NCBI RefSeq assembly: GCF_014203755.1
Contig: NZ_JACHJS010000001.1
Coordinates: forward strand, 5,952,001 to 6,016,000
Origin: Saccharothrix violaceirubra
Lineage (GTDB): Bacteria; Actinomycetota; Actinomycetes; Mycobacteriales; Pseudonocardiaceae
DNA: 64,000 nt
Direction: 5' to 3'
Made by a program: the position numbers and the translations under genes. Position 1 is the stretch's first letter; each line of letters starts with the position of its first letter. Below the pieces are notes generated by a model. The model saw only the letters and a program-made list of their open reading frames with translations, searched no databases and was not told the origin of the DNA. This document shows positions 1 through 9,064 of the stretch, piece by piece.

Positions 1-2184
1 ACCAAGTACACCGTCGACCCGGGACCGACGTCGCGGCCCGCACCCGACACGCGCACCTACCGCTTTCCCCGTGAGGTCTCCGCGTTCGCGGGCCGGTCGG
101 CGCAACTCGACCGGCTCGACTCGTTCCTCGCGGCATCGCACGCGCCGCAGGGCATGCCGCTGGTCACGCTGCACGGCATGCCCGGCGTCGGCAAGACCGA
201 ATTGGCCGTCCACTGGGCACATCGGCGGCGGGCCGACTTCCCGGACGGCATGGTGCTGTTGGACATGGGCGGTCACGGCGGCGGCGAGCCGGTGACCCCG
301 GACAACGCGATCTCGTTGCTGCTGGGCCGCCTGGGCATCCCGCCGCACCGGATACCCGCCGAACCCGACCGCCGGGCGGCCGTGCTCGGCCGGGTGCTCG
401 CCGACCGTCGGACCCTGCTCGTGCTGGACAACGTGCGCGACGCCGGCCAGGTCCGTCCGCTGCTGGATTCGACCTCGGCCGCGTTCATGTTGCTGACCAG
501 CCGGGACCGGCTGCGTTCCCTGGCGATAAGGGACGGTGCGCACACCGTCGCGGTCCCCGAGCTGACCACCGACGAGAGCCTCGACCTGCTCCGCTCGACC
601 ATCAAGGACGAACGGTCGCCGCGCGACGACGCGGGCCTGCTGGAACTGGCACGCCTGTGCGGCGGCCTGCCGCTGGCGCTGAAGATCACCGGCAGGCACG
701 TCGCGGACCGTCCCCGCGAGACACCGGGACAGCTCGCCGACCAACTCAAGGCCCATCGCGATCTCCTGTTCCGGCACGAGGACGACGAGTCGATCAGCCT
801 GCGCTCCGTGTTCTCCTGGTCCTACCAGGCGCTGTCGACCGACACCGCGCGCGTGTTCCGCACGCTCGGTCTCCTGCCCGGAACGCGACTGGGCAGCGAG
901 GCCGTCGCCGCGCTCACCGGGCTGACGTCGACGGTCGCCACCAAACACCTCGACGCGCTGGCACACGTGAACCTCCTCGACCACGACGTCGTCGACCGCT
1001 ACCGGATGCACGACCTGCTGCACGACTACGCCGCGACGTGCGCCGCGGAGACCGACCCGGACGAGGAGCGGAACGTCGCCGTCGAGCGCCTGTTGACCTG
1101 GTACGCCGTCACCTGCTCGGCGGTCAGCCGGCAGTTGTCGCCGCAGAGCCCACCCGTACCGGAACTGCCGGACGTGGGGGTGTCCCCGTTGTCGTTCGCA
1201 TCGGACCAGGCGGCGATGGAGTGGTGCGCGCAGGAACGGGCGAACCTGGTGGCCGCGACGAAGCTGGCTTCCGCCAACGGTTTCCACGACCAGGCGTGGC
1301 GCATCCCGGCGGGCGTGCAGGAGGTGTTCGAGCGCTCGGGCTACCACGACGACCTGCTCGCGAGCCACGAGTGGGCCCTGGAGTCGGCCCACGCCGTCGG
1401 TGACGTCGAAGCCCGCCTGGGCACGCTGAACAACCTGGGCGTCATGTACCTCAACGTCCAGCGCCTGGACGACGCGCTCCGACACCTGCGACAGGGTTTG
1501 GACCTCGCGCGGTCGTGGGGCCACGAGGAAGGCGAGGCGGTCTGTCTGCACAACGTGGGTCGAGCCCACTTCGGACGTGGAGAGATCGACGTCGCACTTG
1601 AGTACTACCGACAGGCCCTGGCGATCAACAAGCGACTCGGCGGCGGCGAGGGCGAGGCGTTCGGCCACCACGGGATCGGCTTGGCTCACCTCAGCCTGGG
1701 CAACCTGGCCGAGGCCAAAGCGAACTTCGCCGAGGCGCTGCGCCTGCGCGTGGAGATCAACCACGTGCGCGGCCAGGGCACGACCCTGACCGCGCTGGCC
1801 GAACTCCACCACGACAACGGCGAACTGGACGAGGCCCTCGACTACTGCCGCCGCGCGTTGGACGCACATCGGGAGTCCGGCGACCGCAAGGAGACTTGCC
1901 ACGCGCTGGCTGTCCTCGCCAGGATCGAGTTCGACCTCGGTGACTTCCGCGGCGCGTACGAGCGGGCAAGCCACGCGGCCGAGCTGGCCCATGAGCTCAA
2001 CGACGTGCACACGCAAGCGCGGTCACTACACCTGTTGGGACACATAGACATCGCTTCGGGTCGGACACGACACGCGGTGATACGCTGGCAGCAGGCCCTC
2101 TCCCTCTACACTTCGATCGACGCTCCCGAGCGCCTTGCCGTACAGGAGCACCTGGAAGCCCTCCACTACGACGGTTTGGCCTGA
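1..2184 (+). CDS. STAND NTPase with NB-ARC and TPR repeats (5' end outside window)
   Basis: The reading frame is open from base 1, so the true start lies upstream. Codons before the first in-window ATG (154) already encode a typical pre-NB-ARC linker (PREVSAFAGR). The NB-ARC ATPase core follows: P-loop GMPGVGKTE near base 180, Walker B LLVLDNV near 415, LLTSRDR near 490 and the GLPLAL motif near 665. A winged-helix-like region comes next, and from about base 1,390 to the end there are TPR-type repeats (NNLGVMYLN, HNVGRAHF, HHGIGLAHL). Actinomycete relatives are AfsR-like regulators or STAND sensors used in signalling and phage defence. The missing N-terminus (SARP, HTH, protease or other effector) decides which one this is. 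It sits beside other defence genes. Confidence 0.85.
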   Translation, partial: TKYTVDPGPTSRPAPDTRTYRFPREVSAFAGRSAQLDRLDSFLAASHAPQGMPLVTLHGMPGVGKTELAVHWAHRRRADFPDGMVLLDMGGHGGGEPVTPDNAISLLLGRLGIPPHRIPAEPDRRAAVLGRVLADRRTLLVLDNVRDAGQVRPLLDSTSAAFMLLTSRDRLRSLAIRDGAHTVAVPELTTDESLDLLRSTIKDERSPRDDAGLLELARLCGGLPLALKITGRHVADRPRETPGQLADQLKAHRDLLFRHEDDESISLRSVFSWSYQALSTDTARVFRTLGLLPGTRLGSEAVAALTGLTSTVATKHLDALAHVNLLDHDVVDRYRMHDLLHDYAATCAAETDPDEERNVAVERLLTWYAVTCSAVSRQLSPQSPPVPELPDVGVSPLSFASDQAAMEWCAQERANLVAATKLASANGFHDQAWRIPAGVQEVFERSGYHDDLLASHEWALESAHAVGDVEARLGTLNNLGVMYLNVQRLDDALRHLRQGLDLARSWGHEEGEAVCLHNVGRAHFGRGEIDVALEYYRQALAINKRLGGGEGEAFGHHGIGLAHLSLGNLAEAKANFAEALRLRVEINHVRGQGTTLTALAELHHDNGELDEALDYCRRALDAHRESGDRKETCHALAVLARIEFDLGDFRGAYERASHAAELAHELNDVHTQARSLHLLGHIDIASGRTRHAVIRWQQALSLYTSIDAPERLAVQEHLEALHYDGLA

Positions 2185-2204
2185 ACCCCCATCAGCGGGT
2201 TTCT

Positions 2205-2231
2205 CGCGTCGGTCCGCTCCGCACCGACGCG
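2205..2231 (+). terminator. Hairpin after the STAND gene
   Basis: A 9-bp perfect stem (CGCGTCGGT / ACCGACGCG) with a 9-nt loop lies 21 bases after the stop codon, flanked by TTCT and AAAG. It fits a rho-independent terminator between two convergent genes. The rest of 2,232-2,454 is comparatively AT-rich around 2,270-2,350, and I see no gene there. Confidence 0.5.
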
Positions 2232-2454
2232 AAAGTCCGACCCGGTGCCCCGGCCGAGGGGCGCAATGATCGAATCATCTACGATGCCATCTATGATCAA
2301 CGTTTTGTTGTCGTTCGCGCAGTCCGCTTTCGACCTCTGCTGGATGCGCTATTTTTGATCGCCGCCGTGGCCACGAACGCCCAGCCGATACCGAGGACTC
2401 CGGACCGGAACAGGCTTTGGTCGGCGTCGTCGACCAAAGCCCGCAGCCGACGAC

Positions 2455-3360
2455 TCAGGCACACCGCTCGCCCGGCACCTGCCACCGCACGCCGTAGGCC
2501 AGGCCCGGCTTGAGCAGGCGGAATCGCATGCGGAACTCGCCCGCACCATCCACCGGATGCCGGTCGCCACTGCGATCCCGATCCGTGCCACGCACCGTCC
2601 ACACGTGGGACGGTGCGTGCGGACCGAAGCGCCCCCGCAGTTCCAGCAGATCGCAGGGCTGCCGCGGCACGTACACCAGTCCCGGCTGCCCGACGCCCAA
2701 CGCCTTCGGCCGGAAGCGGATCGAGAAGTCGTGGCACTCGCCGGCCGCGAGCGGCGCGGGCATGGCCAGGACCGGGCCTGCGCGGTCGACCAGGGTGCCG
2801 CCGTACAGCACGTGCATGTCGGGAGCCGACCGGACGGCCGGGAACGGTGACACGAGCGCCAGTTCGCGCAGGCCGTCCCGCTCGGCGACGATCCGGTGCC
2901 GCTCGATCACCTCGGGGCGAGACCGGTCCAGCACGAGCACGGCGTGCAGCTCGGTGGTGCGCCACCCGTCCGACCCGACGACCGGACGCTCCGGCGGCTC
3001 GGTGGCCAGCTCGGCGAGGTGGTTGATCGCCTCGTCGACCCGGCGTCGGATCGTGCGCGGATCACGGTCCATCCGGACCGCCGTCCAGTGCACCCGGTCC
3101 TGGTAGAGGGGAAACCGCGCCTCCTGGTCGATCGCGAACGCCGCGAGCGTGGCCGCGCGCAGGTCGGCAGGCAGCATCCCGGCCAACTCGACGAGCCGGT
3201 CCGACACCTTCCGGCGGATGACGCGCGGCTCGTCGTCGTCGGTCACGCCGCACGTCGCCCGCAGGGTCGGGCCCACCCGCTCCCCGATCCGACCGGCCAG
3301 TACGCCGCGCCCCTTGCGGAGCGACTTCAGCTCCCGGACCAGGTCCGTGTACGCGTTCAT
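2455..3360 (-). CDS. Uncharacterised 301-aa actinobacterial protein of conflict-system type
   Basis: This starts at ATG 3,360 (MNAYTDLV) and ends with TGA. Residues 1-115 form a basic, helix-rich domain (LKSLRKGRG, RIGERVGPTLR, DRDPRTIRRRVDEA). I recognise that style from actinobacterial proteins found next to STAND or vWA genes, where it often precedes other domains. Residues 125-300 look beta-rich (LHAVLVLDRS, LVYVPRQPCDL, GVRWQVPG) and match no domain I can name. It is the last gene of the leftward run that begins with the Wadjet genes, 86 bases after a truncated vWA gene, so the two may once have formed a pair. Function unknown. Confidence 0.7.
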   Translation of the reverse strand: MNAYTDLVRELKSLRKGRGVLAGRIGERVGPTLRATCGVTDDDEPRVIRRKVSDRLVELAGMLPADLRAATLAAFAIDQEARFPLYQDRVHWTAVRMDRDPRTIRRRVDEAINHLAELATEPPERPVVGSDGWRTTELHAVLVLDRSRPEVIERHRIVAERDGLRELALVSPFPAVRSAPDMHVLYGGTLVDRAGPVLAMPAPLAAGECHDFSIRFRPKALGVGQPGLVYVPRQPCDLLELRGRFGPHAPSHVWTVRGTDRDRSGDRHPVDGAGEFRMRFRLLKPGLAYGVRWQVPGERCA

Positions 3361-3446
3361 CAACCCACCCTCGCCGTTCTCCACGATCTCGCGCGGTGCA
3401 GCGTGCGATCGGCCCGTGGACCGGAAGTGGACGCATCGTGGATGTC

Positions 3447-3773
3447 CTAGACGTGGTCGGCCCGCAACGCCGACGACGCCACCGACACCGACAACGCGGT
3501 CCGAAGGAGGATGCCGTCCTGCCCGACGAAGGCGCGGGACGTGCCGATCCGGTCGAGGGTGTCGAGGTCGACGGCGCCCAGGCCGAAGGCGAACACGGCG
3601 GGGTGCGGCGGCCAGCCGGGGTCCACCAGGGCCGCGAACGCCTCCGCCCAGGTCGCCGAGTCGGTCGGGCGGCAGTCGGAGACGAGGAAGACGACCGGCC
3701 GCCGGACCCGGTGGCGTGCCTTCAGCCTCGGTGCCACCGCACGATCCGGCTCTGATCCGCGCAGACACTGCGC
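3447..3773 (-). pseudogene. Truncated vWA-domain (TerY-like) protein, N-terminus missing
   Basis: The frame encodes the C-terminal half of a TerY-like von Willebrand A domain: RPVVFLVSDCRPTDSATW, then HPAVFAFGLG, then DTLDRIGTSRAF. Full TerY-type proteins are about 210-230 aa and begin with a metal-binding DxSxS motif. Here the frame begins directly at the jetC stop codon (3,774-3,776), so the MIDAS strand is absent. The expected SDG is also SDC. I infer a deletion that fused jetC's 3' end to the middle of an old vWA gene. A GTG at 3,737 could start a 96-aa product, but it would lack the fold's first strand. Confidence 0.65.
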
Positions 3774-6700
3774 TCAGTCGTCCTCGCCCACCTCTTCATC
3801 GACCACCTCGGCGCCGTTCCACACGAACCGGGCGGTGGTGACGGCGTCGTCGTCGCCACCGCTGATCAGCTGGTGGATCGCGATGCCGTCCAACTCGCGG
3901 TAGGTGCACCACTCGTGGTCGGAGGTGAGGACCAGGTCGAGGTCCAGCGCCGACAGCAGTTCGAACACCTGGCCGCGGTTGACGGTGTCGACACCGACGA
4001 AGACCTCGTCCAGCAGGATGACCCGAGGCGCTCCGGTGACGGCCTGGTAGTGGGCGGCCACGGCGGCGAACAACGGCAGGTGCAGCGCGATCGCCTTCTC
4101 CCCACCCGACAGCGCGCCGTGGAGCTTCTTGGTCAGGGGCTGCCAGCCCGTCCCGTTCATGCGGTCGACCTTCACCACGAACCTGTGCCAGGCCGTGTAG
4201 TCGAACACCTGCCCCAACTGCTGTTCCCAGTTGGTGGCCGTCTCGTCGCCCTTGGCCTGCCCGACCCGGTCGCGGAAGAACCGGTGCAGCGACTCGCGGT
4301 CCTCCTCGGTCAACCGCACGGGGTCCTTGAGCAGGAGGTCACGAGCCGCTTTCGTGCCCGGTGGAAGCTCGGGCGAGACCTCCCACACCAGCCGAACCGC
4401 CACCTTGGAAGCGGTGCGCACGCGCTCCAAGCGGGCGTTCATGCCGTCGACCAGGTCGTGCGCCTGCCGTATCCGGGCGGCGAGGTGGCGGCGGGTGTCC
4501 CCGGTGAGGGTCCGGTCGAACAGCTCGCGCTCCTGCGCGGTGATGTCCTGCCTGCTGCGTTCCGCGTCGGACCGCAGCAGGTCCGACAGGGCCGAAGCGC
4601 CGATCCTCACCCCGTCCACCATCGCGGAGAAGATCTGGACGTCCTCGTCGGAGTCGAGTTCGAGGTCGGCCCGACCACCCAAAATCTCGCGGGAGGCGTG
4701 CACCTCCTCCGCCAACCGGTGTGCGGCATCGCCAAGGTTCTTCGGCGAGTGCGCCAACGCCGGCCACGCGGCCGCGACCGACCGCGCGGCGTCGAGCGCT
4801 GCCCGGACACCACTCGACGCCGTCAGCACCCGTCCGAACGCGGACAGGTCGTCCAGACCGCTGTCGGCGGGCAGGCTGCCGTCCGCCAGGTGTCGGAACC
4901 GCACCGCGGCCTGGTCGCGTACCTCGGTGGCGCGGTCGCGGTCACGCGCGTCGGTGGCCCGCCGGTTGGTGAGTTCTCCCAGGCGCTGCGCCAGGGTGCC
5001 GATCTCCTTCTGATTGGCACTCGCCTCCCGCCTCGTCGAGTCCAGCCGCTCGCGCAGCACGGCGAGTTCGTCCAACACCTGTCGGTAGTCGAAGCCGATG
5101 GCGCCTTCCACGGCGTCCAGCTCGCTGTCGAGTCCTCGGCCCACGGCTTCGGCGTCGTCGGCCTCGTCCTCGCGCTGTTCGGCGACGTGCCGGGACCGCT
5201 GAGCCTGCTCGGCGGTCCGGTCCGCTTCCCGGCGTGCCGCGAGCAGAGCGGTGTGCTCGTCGATCCAGGCATCGGACGCGGTCCGGAAGGCGGCCACGGC
5301 GGCCACGACCGCGGTGAGCGCTTCCCGTTCGGCGGGCAGGCCGTGTTCGGCTGCCGTCGTGGTCAGCGCACGCAGGGCGCGGTCCACGCGCTGCTCGCTC
5401 TTCGCGAGGCCATCCAGTGATCGCCGAACCACACCGTCGGCGCTGTAGACCAGCGAATCCGCTCTGGTCAGGGCTTCCAGTGCCGCGTTCGCACCGGTGT
5501 GGTCGGGCCGAGCGTGCCGGTCGGCCTCGACGTCGGACCTGCGTTCGGCCAGGGACCGCAAGGCGGCCGTATGCGTCCCGATCAGTCCTTCCTGGACGGC
5601 GATCCGCTCACGAAGTCCGGTCAACCGGCGCTGCCGGGCCCGTTGTCTGGCGAGCGCGCCGATGTGCGAAGTCTCGTCCTTGCGCCAAGTGCCACGCAGA
5701 TTGCCGATGCGCCAACCGCCGTCGGCTCCGATGGCGACCGGGTGGACTTCGGGCAGGTCCTCCCCGTAGGCCACCCCGCCGAGCAGTCGGGCGACGACGT
5801 CCGCGGCGACAGGCGGGTCGACCTCGGGCACGAGGACGTCGGCGAGGGAGCGACCCGGCGCGGGCGGCACGGCGCCGGGCTCGGCGAACGTGTCGTGCCC
5901 GACGACCGCGCCGTCGTGGCCGACCCAGGCGTCCAGGAGCCCGGACGCCTGGAGCGCGGCCTCCACCGACGCGCGGACGTCGTCGGGCACCGCGTCGGTG
6001 AACCGGACCAGGCGCCACAGCGGTGCGCCGGTCATGGCCTGCCGGTCGGCGGTTCGCGTGTGCGGCGGCTGGGGAGGCAGGTCCTCCTCGGTCAGCAGCA
6101 GCCGGACCTCGTCGCGCAGCGCATCCCGATCGCGCTCGGCTGCCGCCAACGCCGTCCCGACCAGGGTCTCTTCCCGGGTGATGGTGTTCAGCACCCGGCT
6201 CGCAGCGGAATCGATCTTGGTCAGCATCGCGGTCTCCGACGCCGCGAGGTCGGCCAGTGCCTCGGGGTCGGCGAAGGTCAGCTCACGACAGCCCGCCGCC
6301 CACACCAGGACGGCGGCGCGGAGTTCCGCGAGCGCGGACTCGCGCCGGACGGCGGACTCGGCCCGCCGTTCGGTGGCCTCAGCCAGGGCTTCCCGTGCCT
6401 CGTCGAGCGCACGTTCCGCGTCCTGCCTGCTGTTGACCGCGACCTCGTGCTCGTTGAGAGCGGCGCGCACGGCCTCGACCTGCTCGGCACGTGCCTGGAC
6501 CGCGGCGCGCAGGAGAGCCCGCGCGCGTGAAGGTTCGGCGAGGACGCGGGCGATCTCGGCGTGCACCGAGGCGAGACCGACGCGGGCGGCGGCGGTCGAG
6601 GCACCATCGGCCAGCGCTCCCGCGGCCGCGGCCCGTGCCTGCGCGTGCCGGGCAGCGGTGTCGGCCGCTTCCGCGTCGGTCCGCGCGACCTGGCGGTGAC

Positions 6701-7835
6701 GGGCCGCGTCGGTACGCCTCTTCCCGGCGGTCGCACGAGCCTCGCGAACGCGGGTCCGCAACCGGTCGAGCTGTTCGCCCTTCCGGTACGCCTCGCTGCC
6801 GGTCAGGCCCTGGATTCGCCCGTCGGTCTCGACGATGCGGTGCTCCAGCAGCTCGCCGCGTTCTTCGGCCTCTTCTTTGTGCCGCACGGCGCGGCGGTGC
6901 TCGTCTTCCGAGAGTTTCGCGGCGTCCGCCAGGTTGCCCAGCTCCGTGGTGGCAGAGATCAGCTTCGCCGCCGCGGCACGCAGCACACGCTGCGCATACG
7001 CGCGTTGCCTGGTCTTGAGGTGCTGCGCGACCTCCACTTCCGCGTCGAGGCGTTTGAGCTGCTCGCGCTGCCGGTCCAAGCGCTCGAAGCCCTCCGCGAG
7101 GTCGCTGATCTCCGCCTCGCCCAGCGGCGGCAGCGCCTTGGACAACAACGCGGACAGCAGCCCGGGGTCGAGCCGCTGCGAGAGTTTCGGCGTGCGGAGC
7201 TGGAGCAGGGCCGTGATGAGCGCGTCGTAGCGCTGCTCGCTCAAGCCGGGGAACAGGGTCGAGCGCACGGCCGCCCGATAATCGGCCGCGTTCTGGTGGA
7301 GCGCGCCCAGGTCGCCGAGCGCCGCTTCCAAAGCCTTGCTGGTGAGGGGAGCGTTGTTCGGGTCGGTGAGGTCGAGGCCACCCGGTACGCCGATGCGCTG
7401 CCCTGTGGTGAAGTAATCCGGGTGCACCGCGGTGGTGTGCCTGGTCGCGGCGAGCCGCGCGCCGCATGAGAACCACCTGTCCGGCGAGCCGTCAACGCCG
7501 GGGAAGCGGAACTCCAGCCACACGTACCCGACCCTCGTGGTGCCGGTCGCCCCTTCTCCCATCAGGTTCCAGTGCATGGTCCGCTCGGAGGTGCCGAACG
7601 TGGAGAGCCGGTTGGCGCGCAGGTTGGCGTCGAACAGGAACGGCAGGAGCAGCTCCAACGCCTTCGACTTGCCGGTGCCGTTGGGGCCACGCAGCAACAA
7701 CCGTCCTTTGTGGAACCTGAAGACCTCGTCGTAGTAGCGCCACACGTTCAGGATCCCGGCGCGTTCGGGCACCCACCTGGCCACCGCCTCCGGCGTGGCA
7801 CCGCTCTCCGCGCGTGGCAGCCCGGTCACCGTCAC
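3774..7835 (-). CDS. jetC: Wadjet SMC-like ATPase JetC (TIGR02680 family)
   Basis: This 1,353-aa protein is the motor subunit of Wadjet, an SMC-like complex (MukB/MksB relatives) that extrudes and cleaves circular plasmid DNA. The Walker A motif GPNGTGKS is at residues 50-57. A very long Ala/Arg/Glu-rich region of about 1,000 residues (coiled-coil arms and hinge) follows. Near the C-terminus are the ABC signature LSGGEKA (about 1,242) and Walker B VILLDEVF (about 1,272). The order and length match the TIGR02680 family of actinobacterial four-gene loci. The start GTG 7,835 overlaps the jetB stop by 4 bases (GTGA), showing translational coupling. The ATPase motifs look intact. Confidence 0.93.
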   Translation of the reverse strand: MTVTGLPRAESGATPEAVARWVPERAGILNVWRYYDEVFRFHKGRLLLRGPNGTGKSKALELLLPFLFDANLRANRLSTFGTSERTMHWNLMGEGATGTTRVGYVWLEFRFPGVDGSPDRWFSCGARLAATRHTTAVHPDYFTTGQRIGVPGGLDLTDPNNAPLTSKALEAALGDLGALHQNAADYRAAVRSTLFPGLSEQRYDALITALLQLRTPKLSQRLDPGLLSALLSKALPPLGEAEISDLAEGFERLDRQREQLKRLDAEVEVAQHLKTRQRAYAQRVLRAAAAKLISATTELGNLADAAKLSEDEHRRAVRHKEEAEERGELLEHRIVETDGRIQGLTGSEAYRKGEQLDRLRTRVREARATAGKRRTDAARHRQVARTDAEAADTAARHAQARAAAAGALADGASTAAARVGLASVHAEIARVLAEPSRARALLRAAVQARAEQVEAVRAALNEHEVAVNSRQDAERALDEAREALAEATERRAESAVRRESALAELRAAVLVWAAGCRELTFADPEALADLAASETAMLTKIDSAASRVLNTITREETLVGTALAAAERDRDALRDEVRLLLTEEDLPPQPPHTRTADRQAMTGAPLWRLVRFTDAVPDDVRASVEAALQASGLLDAWVGHDGAVVGHDTFAEPGAVPPAPGRSLADVLVPEVDPPVAADVVARLLGGVAYGEDLPEVHPVAIGADGGWRIGNLRGTWRKDETSHIGALARQRARQRRLTGLRERIAVQEGLIGTHTAALRSLAERRSDVEADRHARPDHTGANAALEALTRADSLVYSADGVVRRSLDGLAKSEQRVDRALRALTTTAAEHGLPAEREALTAVVAAVAAFRTASDAWIDEHTALLAARREADRTAEQAQRSRHVAEQREDEADDAEAVGRGLDSELDAVEGAIGFDYRQVLDELAVLRERLDSTRREASANQKEIGTLAQRLGELTNRRATDARDRDRATEVRDQAAVRFRHLADGSLPADSGLDDLSAFGRVLTASSGVRAALDAARSVAAAWPALAHSPKNLGDAAHRLAEEVHASREILGGRADLELDSDEDVQIFSAMVDGVRIGASALSDLLRSDAERSRQDITAQERELFDRTLTGDTRRHLAARIRQAHDLVDGMNARLERVRTASKVAVRLVWEVSPELPPGTKAARDLLLKDPVRLTEEDRESLHRFFRDRVGQAKGDETATNWEQQLGQVFDYTAWHRFVVKVDRMNGTGWQPLTKKLHGALSGGEKAIALHLPLFAAVAAHYQAVTGAPRVILLDEVFVGVDTVNRGQVFELLSALDLDLVLTSDHEWCTYRELDGIAIHQLISGGDDDAVTTARFVWNGAEVVDEEVGEDD

Positions 7836-9064
7836 GACTCGTCCTCGACGTCGTCGGTGCTCGTCCGGCTCACCGCGTAGCGGGTGGCGACGGGCCGGGC
7901 ACGCACCACACCGCTGTCGAGCCGGACGAGGCCGAACGCCTTGAGCACGTCCACCGCGTCGGCGACCAGCCGAGTGGCACCGTCCTCGCCGCGGTAGCCC
8001 TTGGCCCACTTCGGGAAGCGGCCCAGCAGTGCGTCGGCCTCGGTGCGCAACTGCTCGACGGCGACCGGTCCGGGCGCGGACGTGATCACGTCGAGCAGCA
8101 GCAGGGCGGCGATCTTGGCGTTGCCGGAGTCGTCGGGGAACCGATTGTCCGTGGCCACGCCGTCCGGGTCGATCAACATGACGCCTTCGGCCCGTTCCTC
8201 CACCAGCAACCCGGCCTGGTCGGCGGCCCGGCGCAGGAGCTGCCCGCCGGTCGGTGACGACAGGTAGGCCAGTTCCGCGGGCGTCAGGTCGTCGCGGTGC
8301 ACGACCGGGTCGTCGACCAGCTTGCGGAACACCGAGTGCCGCAGCCACAGGTTGCGCTGGACCTCGGAGGCCGGTTCGTCGGTGTCGCCGTACCGCCGCT
8401 CGCGGGACAACCGCGTCAGCAGCTCGGTGAAACGCAACGGCACCTCGTCGGCCGGGACCGCTACCTGCGACGCACCGACCGGGCTCACCAGCAGGCGCAT
8501 GAGCAGCGTCGCGTCCACCCGGTAGAGGACTTTCGCGTCGGCGGAGTCCACGAACGACTCCGTGGCGCCGTCCACGACGTCGACCGCGCCGACCGACTCC
8601 AGCAGCCGCAGCGCGTCGACGAAAGCCATCCGCTCGGCGCGGCTGGACGTGTCGAACGGCGGCAGCACCGGGTCCACGGCCGACGCCTGGACGACGCGGT
8701 CCGCCAACAACCCGACCGTGGTCACCGGCACCCCCAGCAACTCGGCGGCCACTACGCACAGCAGGGTGTACCGGCGGCGGTCGAACGGCGCCCGCCCCGT
8801 GCGGTGCCGTCGTGCCGGGCGAGTCGGGTCGTCGGCGACCCGGACCTTGGCCAACCGCGCGTACCCCAGGCGGGGCTCGACGACCAGCGACCACCCGCAG
8901 TAGTAGTCGAACCACTTCTCGACGGGTTCGCGCCGCCTGCGCACGAGGTCGAAGGCCTCCGGTGCGGTCCTCGCCCCGATCAGCGGCGTCGCCAGCAGCA
9001 AGCGGATGGCCCGCGCCACCTCCTCGCGCTCCGCGATGACCAGTTGGTTCGCCAGGTTGCTCAT
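7832..9064 (-). CDS. jetB: Wadjet subunit JetB (DUF2398 / TIGR02678 family)
   Basis: This 410-aa protein resembles the TIGR02678/DUF2398 family, the small kite-like (MukE/MksE-like) subunit that bridges JetA and JetC. It is winged-helix-rich and has no catalytic motif. Recognisable segments are the N-terminal AIRLLLATPLI, WFDYYCGWSL, the RRYTLLCVVAAELL helix, and LWLRHSVFRKL in the middle. ATG 9,064 overlaps the jetA stop (ATGA) and its own stop overlaps the jetC start, so the three genes are strictly coupled. An open frame continues upstream of this ATG inside jetA, but that is the non-coding alternative frame. Confidence 0.9.
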   Translation of the reverse strand: MSNLANQLVIAEREEVARAIRLLLATPLIGARTAPEAFDLVRRRREPVEKWFDYYCGWSLVVEPRLGYARLAKVRVADDPTRPARRHRTGRAPFDRRRYTLLCVVAAELLGVPVTTVGLLADRVVQASAVDPVLPPFDTSSRAERMAFVDALRLLESVGAVDVVDGATESFVDSADAKVLYRVDATLLMRLLVSPVGASQVAVPADEVPLRFTELLTRLSRERRYGDTDEPASEVQRNLWLRHSVFRKLVDDPVVHRDDLTPAELAYLSSPTGGQLLRRAADQAGLLVEERAEGVMLIDPDGVATDNRFPDDSGNAKIAALLLLDVITSAPGPVAVEQLRTEADALLGRFPKWAKGYRGEDGATRLVADAVDVLKAFGLVRLDSGVVRARPVATRYAVSRTSTDDVEDES

